Shown in pieces: positions 25,835 through 40,800 of a stretch of DNA of 64,000 nt (positions are counted from its first letter, which is position 1; every line of letters starts with the position of its first letter). The DNA is taken from the NCBI GenBank assembly GCA_008508345.1, contig QNGE01001002.1:71536-135535 (forward strand), in the 5' to 3' direction. The stretch comes from Paragonimus westermani. Lineage: Eukaryota > Platyhelminthes > Trematoda > Plagiorchiida > Troglotrematidae. The translations under genes and the position numbers were made by a program. The notes under the pieces were generated by a model. It was not told the DNA's origin. It was given only the letters and a program-made list of their open reading frames with translations, and did no database searches.

Positions 25835-28800
25835 CCACCACCACCCGGGTAGACAGTCACCCACAGTTACTATGCCTATCGCCATTGTGTATGACCATGC
25901 TTTTGTCTGATATATAAACCTGATGAATCTCTTGTAATTGTATATGCCTGATGAGATTTACCGAAAGCAGCTGTTTGCAACCTTGACTTCTCACCCACTT
26001 TTGTGAACATGACGCCGGCTGGTGAACTCTAATCAGCATGGCTTCGCTAAAGGCCAGTAGCTTCGGGTCCCAAACTGGTTAAAACAGCGCATGACACAAA
26101 TGGTAACCGGTGGATCGGTTACTCGAAGCCCCGCATCATCGATTACCAGATACCTCGTGATAACAAGTCACCAGGTGGTCCCACTTAATTCTTTCAAAAT
26201 ATTGTTACTTCATCAGAACCCGAAGCTACTGTCGTTTAGCAAAGCTATGATGATTAGAACTCACCAGCCGGCGCCATGTGCACAAAAGTGGGTGAAGCAA
26301 CCTATAGGGTTTCCGTGGTGTGATTGTATGCGTGTCCATACCCTGTCTATCCCTAATTGTCTGTCATATATAACTTGCATGTTTTACGTTTGCGACTGAT
26401 GAGAGTAAAAAAAATGTTAACATGTCGCGACATGTCTTCTTTCTGCGCTGATAAACACGGATTGTTGGACGTTGGTATCTGACTGTTTGTGGGATTACGG
26501 TGGGGAATATATTCGCATCTGGATCGCGGCTGCACAAGCTGTGGAATTTTTCGGCTAATGCATGATGCGACAACCTCCATGTAACCTAGTTCATTAACTT
26601 CAAGATTGGCTAGAATGTCCACAATTTCATATCAAAACGGCTTTCCAGAGGAAAATCAGTTTGGTGATGGCCGATAGCAGGGGGTTACCGGAGCATGAAT
26701 ACCGGTAGCCGAATTGCCGGTTTGGAGGAACCAGCTCTGATCACTCGAGTGGTGCAGTGTGCGGATACCACCCTTATGCTACAGGGAGTGGAACTAGGTT
26801 CAGTTAGTTGAACTGTGCGTCGTGCGATCAGTTCAGTGTATGGTGAAGAAATCAACTTGGCGGTAGAGTTGAGCAATAGGTTTACCCAGGGTAAATATAT
26901 AGCGGTGCAGTGTTTCTTTCATGAATGCACGCTGATATTTTTCTTCCTTGAGTTTTTACACATTGTTTCTTTCCATTCTATGTATGATTACGAACAGCAT
27001 AGCAAGAAGCCCCAATAGAGACTAAAAAACTTAAGTGTCTAGAAATAACTGTCTGCGAAGGAGAGAGTTGGAAACGTCAGTATTGGCTGCTGTCGCGTTC
27101 CGTGAGGACTATTTTTAGCCTCAGAAAATATGGGTAGAGTCACCAACTGGGAAGAATAGGTGACTTCAGTGTACAAATGGAGATGCAACAGTAACGATAT
27201 TGAACACCCACAGTAGAACAGTAAGTTCGAGAACGCGGCCATAACACCATATAATACAAATGCTAATCACAGTAGTGATTAAGACTGGTTTCAGTCAGAA
27301 GGAGTAGAGTTCACTTTTCTTGGGCATCGCACAAACTGACTTGGTAAGCATTGTATTCTGAGTTGGTTGCAGAATAGAGCGGGTATTGCGGCACCGGGAC
27401 CATAATTCCAGCTCGTTGATCCCCAGCCAGCCCAGTGGACAATAAGTACAAGACAGACTGGAAAACAGAACAGAACCGGAAGAGGGACAGAGGTTTATAT
27501 AACAGTACAATCAACCACAATAACTAAACGTATCGTCAAGAAAAGGCTAATGGAAAACCATGTTGGGTCGAATACAGTCTGAGCTCTTAGTATTTGACAG
27601 TGGTAAAGAAAATCTGTGCCTGGAGGTTAGAATTTTACTGACAATGGGTTAATAAACTCCCAGTTAGCTGGTTTTTTTGGTGAATTTACGTTACCATAAC
27701 GGCTAGCATCATTGTAGTCGCTTTGTGTGAGGCTTCAACAAGTTGAAGTCAAGTTGTTGGCTTATTCACCGAAAAAGTGGAAATTCAGCGTTATTGTACG
27801 CATCGTTCGATTACTCAAAATAACACCTTTTTTGAAAAGTTCTCTGTTTGTGTTGTGATAAGATGAAAGCGATAGGTAACTGATTGTTAGAACGGACGAA
27901 CACATCGGTAGACAGCTTAATGCCGTCACGCAAAAACGTGCGCACAAAGGAGTTGCAAGATTATTACGTTGTCTAGTATCAGCAGTGACGTGTGACTATA
28001 GAAGCGTAGAAACTACTACGTATAAAGTAAGCACACAGAACCACACAAAGTACGTGGGGTTCTCGTTGTAAGGGTCACGATGAGACAACAAACAATTCCT
28101 GTGTAGCGCAGTGAATCCGCTGCCAGAATCCGAAAACCACACATGAATATACTTACTTTTGGTGCCCAAGGAAGACAAAAAATGTTAACGTAGAGTGGCG
28201 TCCGGAACGGGACCACTGATTTAGTAAGTGAACTGTATGGCAACGTTAGTGGGTGAAGCATCTAGTAAACTTGGGAGAAACTTTGTTGAAAAAACCTTTA
28301 AGTTTACAGACGAACGAGCAATAAGTCTACATCGCAGCACGCCTTTTCTGTATAAGTTCAGTACTCACATTTTTCCATCTGTCAGGCAATTGACGTTGAG
28401 AAAACCGTGCGAGAATGTGGTACTAGTAAATCAGAAAACTGATAAACAAACGAACACGAACACCTTTAATTGAAAATTCTGTATCCGTGCCGAATATTCA
28501 GTCAGCCTTCTCGAGAGGCCCATGTGGATGTAAAATGTGATTAAATGTACGGAGTATTCAACCAGTGATAAGCGATATCCCAGCCTACTAAACAGTAAAC
28601 AGTTACTGTTTGGAAACGCAAGTAACAACTGATGTAGGAATTTGGGACAGTTAATAAGCCCAAATTATTGACTGGAAGCAGTAGCCAGGCGAACGACGTA
28701 CAATGTGGGTTTGAGGGGGTAAAGATACAGACGCCGAGGCATGGCTCTACACGGTGGTACTCACTTTCTACCTAAGACCCTAGGGACGGTGCTCACTTGT

Positions 28801-31800
28801 CATTATATACGCTGTCAGAAAGGATACCAAATCAGTCAATTAAACTTCTGCTGCGCTTACTTGAGTCTCCTAACTTCGTATCTATTGTCGGTGTCGTTAT
28901 CGCTTCCTTTCCTTCTGTCTACTGTGGCATAGACATTTAGATCAAGCGACAACACTATCAACGCCATATATTACGGAGAAGCTTCCTACAATGTGCCACA
29001 CAGTGAGCATTTCAGCGCTTAATTAACCAAGACCACGACACATTCTAACAATGCGAAGTTATCTGACGCTCGTCTAACCTTAATGCATTACCAGCTACCG
29101 TATGTAGCCAGTGCGAAAAAACGATAACCTTGTTTCAGAGCGAATTCACTTGGGTAGACATCACCAAGGGGAGTGACTCTTCGGCGTGCTGTCACTTGTT
29201 TCTCGTAAGACATCTCTACACAAAAACGACAACAAATGAGAACCACTTCCAATTCTATGTAGACGAAGTAGGCTTGTATAATGTCATCACGAGTTATTCG
29301 GATTTGAAATCACTAAAAGCCTCTATAAAACGCCTTATAAATGTCCCTGGTCATAGCACCCAAAGATAAAAATGTCCTTTTTTCAAATATGAATGCATTA
29401 GACGTAGATTAAGATCTACATCCTATGCCATTTTCCAGGGCATGTAAACTTTCGTAACGGAAAAAATTGATTCCGGGTGTCCCTAATGCACGGTAGTGGT
29501 ACTGGCATGCTCTTCAAACGAATGAAGTGGATTCTAACAGAAAGACTAACGACTGATGATCAGTCATGATTTGGAATCCATTCTGAACGAGAGCTAGTTA
29601 TTCTGGATGGTTAGCAAACTGGTAATTATTGTGTCAGCAAACTGGACCTATTTGTAATGTTACGTGTTACGCCACATTCACGGGCAAAACCCACTCAACG
29701 GGACGAGACCTCAAAATAGAAAACTCCTGTTATGAATACACATGTCGAACTGGCTGGACTGTAATCCTGACAGAAACCCAATCGGTAATCAGTAGGAAAA
29801 TTGAGCGCGACAAGTTCGTAATGATTTCATCACTTTGAGCTCCACAATGGAGCAGGGGAATACCTGGAGATAAGACTAGAATAATTGGAGTTCGATCTAT
29901 TTTGATGTAATGTGGATAAACAAGCCAACAAGAATAATCAAGCACACAATGTCTCACCAGCTTCTGTCAACAGACAACATTCCCAAATGGCCTTGTGGTC
30001 TTGGTTTTTTCCGTTAAACTGTGGAAAATAATGGGGTGTCCTTATGGTGTGAAATATCAGCAATTCACTACTACTGTGGCAAGTCTATTCGTGAGATTTT
30101 GCGTGGTCTTACAGTCTTTTCGCAGGACGTTTATATACCCATATAATTCCTCCCTTTTACTTCCAGAAAACCGCTTGTCTTTCTTCTTGCGATGGTTTGA
30201 CAAATAGATATCAGTCGGCCACCAATGTGTTCCCGTTAGTGATGGTGATGATTCATGTGCCTCAAGAGAGCTACAGTCACAATCGATCGAAGTCAGTGAT
30301 AGTTCTGCGGAATATCTTGAAGTATCAAATTGTGATGGAAGTAAATAGACACTTGAATTTTAGTTAAGCTGTAAATGCATTAAGACAAAATGGACGAAAA
30401 AAGAACACATGCATGTTTCGCTGCCGCAAAGTAATACAGACCTCACTGTTCTCCTTATACACAACACCTAAGCCTCAGAGAGATACCTCTGTCGTCATAG
30501 GTGGACCAGATTGACAAATACCGCTGTATTGTTACAGATGTGCACTTCCATTTCATCCCCTACCACTTCGTTGCCACTGATGTAACTTCCAAAGTACACG
30601 TGCCGGTCAGTAACCTCCACAGCTCCATCACCCAACGTCAAATCTACGTAAGCACAGAAATCGAGCAGAAGCACCTTGCACTATGAGGCTAGTGCTGGTG
30701 CCGAAATTGTTAGACAGTTCACTGTAAACCCTAACCTGAGATGAAGTATGGTAATAGTAATAGTAGTCCGTGGGTTGAAGCAAACCTAAAAGTATATATC
30801 GACCGAGTGAATCGAACGCACCTATAAAAATAATAAAATAAAATAATGGTAAAACGCGACCATAAAAAAACCGAGAAATACGGCAATTTTTGGCCCGCTG
30901 GGCAAGTGACGTTGCTCCAGCATTTGGTGAAGAGTGAAAATTTGACCAACGCATCTCCGTACAGCGAGAAACACTGCTTGTCCTTCCCTAGTGTCTGCCT
31001 CTCAAGCTACAGCGAGTCGACCAAGTTTGATGAATGCCAGATCGTTGACAATGGCCAAGCTGTTGGGAAAAGCACTTTTTCCCAAAAAACTCGCTATATT
31101 TCCCAAGGGAAATAGATGCTTCTATTCTGAGAACTCGAATGTCCGCCATAATTCTCGAAGATTCGAGTTCGCGCGCTTGCTTCTGATTGTTCCGTTCAGT
31201 GTCCTAGAACCAAGGCCACCGAAAACCTATAAATACAGCCGTTTTGAGCCACTGTTTTGCCTTCGGGCTGAGCAGCAAATAAAGCTCGTTTGAAGGCCGT
31301 CTTTTTCCTTTCTTGTTGGGGGGTTCTAAGTTGCGAGAGTTGGGTCCGAGTACTTGCGTTCCGATTATTCGTATCGTTTGCGATATCGTTGCGTTTCATT
31401 CGTGGTCGAGGTATTGCTCGCGGTTTTCCTGTTCGTTCTTGCCTTTCTCTCCCAGGGGGTCGTAACATAAGCTCAACCTGATTTCTCTGCAGATTTCACA
31501 ATGAATGCTGATTCCATTGGTGAATATGGGACTATTAAAAAGTGGCCACAGCACGGGAGGGATGGTCTCTGTCGCCCACACAAGTTGAAGCAACTGCGTT
31601 AAGGCCTCCATTAACGTCTTTCCACCTTCAGTGAACAGTGTCGGTATGAATCAGTAGCCCCATTACTTGTAAGAGTCGGAATACAATTGTGGACCTCCGT
31701 CTCAATAGGTGGTGTTAAATCTGCCGACCAGGGTATCACAGTACAAGTACACAGTAGAAGCAAAAGGCCAGCTAAATTGACCTTCAAACTGTTCCGACCG

Positions 31801-34800
31801 CCGCTCTAACCTTCTGGACTTGTTGTAGTTGAGTATGTCATCCGTCTCGCTGATAGTCCCACTGACAGACGGTCGCCTGGGACCAGTGGCACGGATGTGT
31901 GGAGAGTCTGCCGATGTTCTCTGAAGCAAAAGTGGTTTCCATTAACCAAGCCTCACAATCAGTTTTGGGCTACGTTCCATTTTGCTGCGGATATCTCTCC
32001 CATACTGGTTATGTGAACTGCCAGAAAGAATGCTCCGTCTGGCCTCGAACAACTCCAGGGATTTCTCTGAGGTTTAATGTTTGTTTAACCCAAGTACCCC
32101 CGTGCCGCATGCTACAGCACCTACTCCGCGAATGGCCAGTGAGATCTCGGCCCAAGAGTTATTAGGATCTTTAGGGTAAGAATTGATAAGCCTGTTTTCT
32201 AAACTGATTTGATACTTATACTTTGCCGACGATGTGGCCAATTTCTCAATAGCCAGCTACTGTAATCGGTGGGGTCGCTGACCAGCGAACGTAAAAATAA
32301 CAACGTACTCACGCATGACGGGAATCCAGGTATGTGCTCCAGTAAGAATGACAGTCTTGAATGGAACCCCACCACCTACAACTAAAAGCTATTTGGTCTG
32401 TCTGAGACCAGGCCTGATTTGGAGAAGGCGGGCTCCAAGTATAACAGTGATGTGCACGATGCCTAAAACTAGTGCTGGCTAAAAATAGCTTGTACTCAAC
32501 GCACAGTTGTAAGAGTTGCCAGCCACTATCCGAACTATAAGATGCTATTCCAAATCTGCTACTTAGACGAGATTCGGCCTTACCAAGGCTGCCGACCTGG
32601 GCGTTCATATCTCCGACCAGAAAGACTGTATCAGAACTATGTCGACCGAAGGAGAGCTTCTAGATCCGAATAAAAGACGTCTATCGCGCTGAAGTCATTG
32701 CAGTCAGCTGGAGCATAAGCAGACAAAATGAAAGGATTTCTGAAGGTCTTGCATTTAAAGCTGGTCTCAGGAGAACCCACCAAGCGGACGGCACAGTCTA
32801 TCGTTAAGAGAGATCCAATCTACCAGTGCGGCTACGACCGTCGTTCTGAGGACTATACCCACTCCAATCTGAACGGTAATGATGGTCTTGGAGTCACCCG
32901 AAGTGTATAACCAGTATCGGGTAGACAGTGCAGGTGCTGTTAGTTCCACACGTCGACTAATGCCCTGGATTTTGGACACCGAAATACAGCAGACATCGAC
33001 ATTCAACTAGTCTGATGTTCGTGAGAGAGTGGTCTGTTAACTAATCTGGTCCGGCGTGCGGACATTAAAAGCACTCTATTAATTCGCATTCTAGACTCAA
33101 ACAAGGAATGAGGCTGAATTGTAAAAGATGGGACTTACCGGCACAGTGTTACTGTGATCAGCTATACTTGTCGTGGTATCTGTGAAGTAGTCACCAGAAA
33201 GGGGGTCGGGAGGAGCCTAAGAGCTAAATTTAATAGGGCAATGGGGGAGGAGTCAGCTACCCACCCTGCTGCACGCAGTAGATAGGGCAACTCAATTTAT
33301 ACTGGGAGAAAGCCGATGGAGTATGAAATTAACAGAGTTGTGAGTATTCATGGTTTTATTTGGGCTGGAATACTGCCAGGACGCTCAGCCCAAGACAGGA
33401 GAACGATTGGGGTTCTCAACCAAAGCATTTGACTCAAAAGTCTGTACCTCGAGGGAGCGGGTGTGTGGTAGTGTGCCAGAACTGGTACTTCTTCCAACCC
33501 CCAACCTGGAGGACTAGTAGACTGTGGTTTGTCTGACGTCCACCTATTGGCCTGCCTGATATGAGTGACTCTGTCGGTGTGGTCGCAACACCATCCAGTT
33601 TGGCTCAAAAGGTCATCAAGATACGCAAGCTGTCACCTCGTGTCAAAGTCCAGTTTCGTTGTGACCTTCGTTCTCACCAGAAACCTCATCCGTAGCCTTC
33701 TCCGTATAAACCATCACGTTCTAGGCGTCAGTGAATGAAAACAATGTCCTCACCATAACACCACGCGTCGAACTGAAAGTGAAGGTCATTTGAATATTGC
33801 CTTGCTACGTGTCGAAACTGATCCAGTGAACTTACTTTGCATTTCCAAACTCCAATCAAGCTGATTGCTTGCTTCATATATTAACAAACCGGATGTTGGG
33901 AACATTATAGTTTCATAGAGAATGAACAAACTCAAATAGTATTAAACGAAAATTAAATTTAAAGGCGTATTGAAGACAACGGTTGAAGACTACTGAATGA
34001 TTCAAAATTGTAATATAATGTCGCAGCAGTCGGGAGTGCAGGTGCAACTATCTGAACATATCCTGTCCTTTTTCCAGGTCCCAAATGAACTAGGTTTCGA
34101 TCAAGAAAACAATCATACACAACCAACACGAATAAATCGATGATGACCAACTTTCGTCTGAAGGCAATATACAGTGGAATAAACCTGACTAATATAAGAG
34201 TTAAACAAAATCTTAATAAGATTATCTGAATAACCAACTTTAATAGCCTCAGAGGCTCCCGCTGAGAGAAATATATTTTCCGGGGCTGATGAGATTCCGT
34301 CACGACGCTCGATGAATCGGGCCACATCCTCACGAACAGTCCAAAGACCCAATGAGTCGCTATAAGAACCTGAATGGCGAAGAAAAAAGAACGTCCAGCA
34401 ACTTGAAAATAATGAAAACCTTGTAGTTAAAAGGTACGAAAAACTGCTTAATGGTCAAGTTTAATAATGGAAAGAGTTTTTTGTGAGACCCAAATAACAC
34501 AACCTGTATGTTCTATGGTCATATGCCGAATGATTTCCAAGTTCGAAAGTTATAACACGGGCGCAAGCCGCTCAGCTTTGACATTACGATAGAGGATGCA
34601 AAAACACACTAAAAGAAATGTGAGAAGAGATCCAAAGGACTGAACAGAAAATGAGTTCCTACGGCAAGGTCGTTAAGATATTCAAAGTAACGCCACTTGT
34701 GAGAATTCGTCTGAAGCGCAGACTTGCATCTTCGTCCTGGTCTTGACATTGAGTACACACATTGAGTACATACACCTGATTCATTCAGAGGTTGGTAGGA

Positions 34801-37800
34801 ATGCCATCTAATCCCGAACTTAAGTTACACGATGACAGTCCACAGACGCTAGCCTAAAACTTGCAGCTCAAGAAAAATAGGCACTCAGGAAAATGAGTTA
34901 TTGTTAGCAACTAATCCCAAGCTAGTGGAAGCAGGTGCGACAAATGCCTGTTGCAAAACAGCTCACGAACATACTGCGTATTCGGTTTTTTGTTAATGAA
35001 CACCTCGCACTAACCGTGATAAAGGTCAAAAAGCGTGCTCCAAGATCTGCTGTCAGATTGGTGGTATAATCGGGTCGTCTGTCCCATGCTGATAAACCTC
35101 GGATGTATAACCAGTGAGGGTGAGTTCAGGTACAGATTCACACTAAACCGACGAAAAATTTGCGTCACGGGCGTTGTCTAGGGTTCGAATAAATTAAGAA
35201 TACGTTTATGGGTTTCATGGAACAAGCAGTCACAAGCAGTAAGACACACAGAAGATATTAGTTCAAACAAGTGATTAATTCGATGGCGTGAAACAATTTG
35301 CGCAAGTTGACCGTAAACCTCATCTACTAAGAGGATGACCTAATCAGATAGCCAAACCAGCATATCGATGGAAAACAGACCATCTCTGGTGTAGTACCTC
35401 ATATTTATTCTATCAAGACAGAATGGGGCAAATTGCTCTAGACGTTTCAAAGTAGTCGTAAAGCGACTCAATACGAAATGTGGGGAGAGTAATCCCGAAA
35501 ACAAAGAATATGCGATCCAATTGAAATTAATTCATGTGGGCTGTCAAATAATTTACTGAAGACTCCAGTTTTTGATAAAGGCTATCATCTCGATCGACTG
35601 TTTTTGAAATCATAAATATCGTCTAACTGCCAGTTGCCAATTCACTAAGGAGGGAATCTTAAAACTCCTTCGGAGAACACTTAACAGTTCGATGCTATAA
35701 ATTAAGAAAATGGCTAACTCGGGACCAGTTCACGGTCAAGAAAGACATCTCATAAATGCGCTCTCTATAAAGAAAAAGATGCAAAGTATATGCTTTGAAG
35801 CAAAAATGATAGGCATGATGGCTTGCACCGCTCAGTCCGTACAGACCGTACACTGACCACGTTCAGACGGGTTACTCATTCACGGACATGCACGGGTGGC
35901 GTAACTCGAAATGAACAAGGCGATTTCAGTTGCTATGATCCTATGAAATTGTCAGTTGCGTCGCCCTTAATGAACGCTCGCCATCCAACAACTCACTATT
36001 TCCTTCTATTCCGTGAATCACTCTCATCAGCTCAATCTACCCAACATGTGATCATCTCAACTGACCGATGGACCCCAAACGTTTGGTAAACGACTGGGGT
36101 ATGAATGGTTGATAAATCGCCAACCCATCTCAAGAAATCGCGTATGAATGGTCCAGAGATGAACCATTCAAGGGTGGTATGAGCAATCTCATAATTCATC
36201 ACGCCGTCACGGACACACACCAGTGACCCACTCCGGTGCTTACCAGGTACACAAGTATGAAAAGAAGACCAAACTCTAAATAGAAAGCGAAAGGAAAGGA
36301 AAAGATTGGATCCGATTACAGAAAGGAAACACTTACGTCTAAACCCAAGAATCCCACATGTGTTTGAGCCTTAAAAGTGAACAAGGTAGATGACACAGAA
36401 AGGAAGACAGCATCTACAAGACAGGTTTCCTAGGGTTTTCAATGTTCCGCGTCAGTAAATGTACTTACTTCACGGGAAATTCAGTCAACCGTCGGTAGCA
36501 ATCACACCAGTGAACCAATTAGGCATAATCTCATCTAACGTCTGCACTCGTCGGCTCGATGAATCACAGGAGCCTCATCCTGGGGGCGAACCCAACATAC
36601 AGTGGTTATTCCTTCGGAAATTTGCTGTACGATAAAAAACGATGGTGGTTTAGTCCATTAATCAGCTGTTATCTTGTCACAGTTTCTGCAGTTAGAGTTA
36701 CAAGGGCTTACTACGATACTTACTATCAGTATTTCCTTACTGGAATGGTGGGACATTTCGAATTAATAATGTTCAAACCTATGAATGATTCCTTATACAG
36801 GTGTGCAACCAACCTCTAAATACTGTCTGTCTACACGGTCGATTGACATTATATCCAAACACCTTAGAGATTACCTTGTCCAAACAAACACATTGCGACA
36901 CCTGTTAACAGTACACAAATGAACATCGGTGTGGCAGTCTGACCAAAGGGTGGACTAACTCGACTTTAGCAGGAGAGAAAAATCTGTCTACTTTGGAGCA
37001 AAGTTACAGAGATAACAAATTATCTGGTAGTTGGTAGTTGTGAAAAATTAGGGCTTCGGCAGGATTCGACCAGGCGATAGGAACAGCATGCCCAAACGCA
37101 GCAGGAGCTCCACCAATAAAGCTCCAAAGCCAAGCCAGGAGATTGGAAATTTCACATTTGAGCCTAGTTACCCAACCGCTCCACCGTCTCGTATGGAATC
37201 CACCGAATAGTTCAAGGGATCGATCGTTTCGGTAAAATTCATCAAACGTCTCACGCTGGAATACCCCAACGCCACTGTTGAGCATAGAAATTTTATTACT
37301 AATGAGTAATTTGGCCGACTTCATGATTTAGATGAGACCCAATTGTGAAAAACCACGTCTGGTATTTACCAGTTAGCATACTGATCATGCTGAATCAGGC
37401 AAAAAAATGATGGTCAGGCACAGGGTCAAGTGAGAAGTGGCGATCGAATGAATGCCTGATATGTACCAAGGAAGTGCGAGGGTAACAGCACTACGGACGC
37501 ATGAGGAACACGTTTAATCCGTACAAGCTTGGGGCTTTAAATCTCCCTGGTAACCTTTTTGTCCAACTGTGTACAACAGAATTACAGAGCAGGACGTAAT
37601 AACAGCCGATCTGTACTCAAGCTATTACAAAATAATTGTAAAACCTCCTCATTAGCACGCCATACAACGATTTATCTGCTCGCTGAAAACTTAAAGATAA
37701 ATACCTTAGGAAGATTATGAACACTAAACACACAATGAGGTCGCACTGCAATCAAAAGAAAGCAATTGGCTACAAAGGGCAATACTTAAAGAAGTGTGTA

Positions 37801-40800
37801 AACCGAAGCCAACGAGCTCATCAATGAAAATCATTTCCGACAGAGTCCGTTGGTACTCCTCTATCTTACTCCCCATGGAAAGAATAGAATGAGATAGAGA
37901 GCTAGGAGCCACGCACTTACCGTCGCAAGTTTCCGGCGTCACACCACTTGTCGTGGTGCATGTGAAGTGATTGCTTCAGTTCTTCAATTCCCTTATGTTT
38001 CCCTTCCGGAGTTACCTTATGATGAGATGGTTCTAAGGTGTATTTATGCCAACTATCAGTCAGAACTAAGACAGATGGCACCCTCAAGTCGCAGTTCTCG
38101 CAAAAATCAGGGTTGATAATGGAGTGCGTATCCCTGGCTATTCCGTTCGCCATGCTTATCACAAAAGGGGACGCATGGAAGTGGTCATTATCCACGTTAG
38201 TCTCAAGTTACTTCTTTTATACATGGCAGCAATATCCCAACCCCAGCATGTGACGTTGTATGATTACAAATAAAGCTGCATAGCTACGATTTGATTTCAA
38301 CTACCGCTTAACTACCATGTCTCACTTAAAAGGTGAGGCATTTTTGTCTCAGCTGAACCAATTGGTTCCTAGACAGCACTCTCCTAATTTGCTTGTCATC
38401 GATGATTTGAACGCACCAAAAACGTCTTGGTTACAATATCCCCAACACTAGTCTTGCAACAGAAGACTTGGACAAAACAGGTGAAGCCTGCGGCGAGGTA
38501 AGGTCTTTGACAGACCTTTTCTTTTCTAGATCTCTTAATCACAAATGAAAGCCAGTACGTTGACCAAGTTAGTATTAGGGATCCAATTTGCAGTGATCAT
38601 ACGATCCTGCTCATGATTTTCTCTGCTACCGGATACAACAACGTCGACTATATGTCCGTATTCTTCTCAAGGAATGTTGAGAAGTCACCACCATTCTTAG
38701 TAATAAGTGGGAAGATCGGCACTCTTCTGTCATTTAACGGTCAATCAGCGTACCGAATATTCCATGTAAGGTATTAATGTCTTAAACGAGTTATCTTGGA
38801 GCACTGTAGTGACCTGGAGATACCCCAGGTATGCCCGCTGTACGATGTGTAAAATCCTTCCTAAAATCTTAGCTCACATTGTACACAAGACCTTAAGGAT
38901 CTTTGCCTGCCGTCTGCCTGATGCTTGAGGTCGCGTTCGTTTGTTGGCATGCTTGTCGGCGTATGCGCGCCAAGCGCGACACACGCTTTTTCTGGCTTGC
39001 TCGCGCGCTTGACGGTCGGATCCTTATCCTCCCTAGCTGTTTCGCGTATCGGTGTCGCCTAGCGCTGATCGAGACCATTTGTAATTATCGCATAATATAT
39101 TTTCGATCTCGCAATTATCTGTATTTTCATTTCGCGTCTGGTATTTCTGCGCACATTTGAGGAAACGTTAATTTAGTGCACGTACGCACTTAAGCACCTT
39201 CCAGATAATACTCACATCGCTGTATACCGCAGAATCGCCGAAACGCGGGTAGCTCGGAATTTACTCCAAATTTCTTTGCTGTCATTATCAACCCATACTT
39301 TTGCTCTAATGGTGTTCTTTGCATCGAAAAATTATGTAAGATTATCGTTATTCATGGTCAAGTAACGTACAAACTCATTAAATACTGTGTTAGTAGTGAA
39401 GGTTCGGGGATATAGGTTATTTCGAAATTGAACATCGACACTTGATCATACCATCGGAACTCAGATAAACCAATTGACCCATCCACTTTGGAAGGAAGCA
39501 CTAGACTCCAATTTTGCCCTTATCGGAGTTAATCAGTAATGCGTATACCTGTCCGGATCTGACGTTGCATGCTGACCGTCGTGTTTTTGAGGCCAGCATA
39601 TTAAACACAACGCCAGCAAACTCACGGCAGGTATAACCGAATAATCAAATCAAAACGCTCAACCAAAATTTTGTACGAACAGTGCTCAGCATACCCGGTC
39701 ATCTTGAAAGGAGAATGAACAGAATCGCTCTGTTCTATTGCATCGATAGCCGCATGAGCAGAACGTCAGTTAGAGCAGCATTAATGTTTTCACTGAACCA
39801 ACTGAGCAATATGCGAATCATCAAGGAAGGTTGGGGATTCAAGTCATTTCAACACCGTACTACTTGGGTCACAGTATATTTTTCCGCTTTGTCGCATCTG
39901 CAGTTCGAATCACCCGAAACTAACTGTCTTATATTGTGTACTGCCTGTTCCTATCGACAATAACTCACGTTAGACCCAACAGTGTTGGAACTCAGCAGAC
40001 ACTGACAGAGGCAGTGAGCAATTGCAGCCATTACGGGTGCAAAATCTCTGCACAAAACGGTATGCAGTGCTATCGATGCCAGTCCAAATGCTCTTGCCTA
40101 GGCCGAGACCAGTACAAGCAGCCACTCTCTTCATTTCCTAATTTCATCTGCATGAACTGCAGGTTCGACGACTGCCGTGTCCGACTGGTCGCGAGAGTAT
40201 CGTGAAAACTGGAGCAGCGCGGAAAACCTACGACTGCAAATGCGGGGCTCTTCTCAACTCTATGTGAAATGAAATTGGAACTATAGTCCCTGAATGAATA
40301 CACAGCGCTTGATCTCCCTGGTCTGTCAACCAGCGAGAAGGTAGTAGTCCTCTCAAATGCATACATAAAGAAAGCCGCGATAGAAATGAAAGGGAAAGCC
40401 CCTAGAGAAAGGTGAGTTGTCTTATGGGGCCGCTTCAAAGTAACATCTTTTCCAACCGAGCTGGCCAAATCAATCTCGACGTCTTCTTCCTTCTCGGACG
40501 TCACAAGGCTCGTACCCGCGAAATAAGACTGCGCGCCAAAACGACAAAAAAATTGCTTGGCGTTTAGGTAACTTTACTGGCTATGCTAAGCCCCAAGACA
40601 GTGCGGGGAAAACAGTGGCTTTGAAATCCGCCACACCAACCTGAAGGGCGTGCCTCTGCCTCTCGATCGCTCTCGGCAAGAGAGGGTGGAACGCCAACAG
40701 CGGGCTAATACCAAATCACAAATCATGGCAGATCGGCAGCTACAGTTAGGGAATGAGCTTTTAAAGTTAAAACCGGATCGGATCTTTTGTCTACCTACCT

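Larger units (their letters stand above)
24577..26452 (+). mobile_element. Penelope-like element with inverted terminal segments
   Basis: The endonuclease-coding end of a Penelope-like retroelement is flanked by long inverted repeats. 24577-24766 matches 26286-26452 in reverse orientation with a 20-base insertion in the left arm. Inside the right part, 25991-26068 is an inverted match to 26218-26295. Such partial, inverted 'pseudo-LTRs' are typical of Penelope-like elements. The reverse transcriptase part is missing upstream. Confidence 0.72.

Noticed and set aside
29540..29570. GACTGATGATCAGTC as a hammerhead half
   Set aside because: It is a simple palindrome and has no GAAA half nearby.
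32209..32250. Plus-strand YFADDVANF resembling an RT palm motif
   Set aside because: It is the complement of the LINE endonuclease linker ([18 protein letters not shown]) that reads continuously on the minus strand; a chance match.
37050..37200. tRNA-like boxes on the minus strand (GGTGGAGCGGTTGGG and GGTCGAATCCTGCC)
   Set aside because: The spacing of over 100 bases is too long for a tRNA, and no cloverleaf or related copy was seen.
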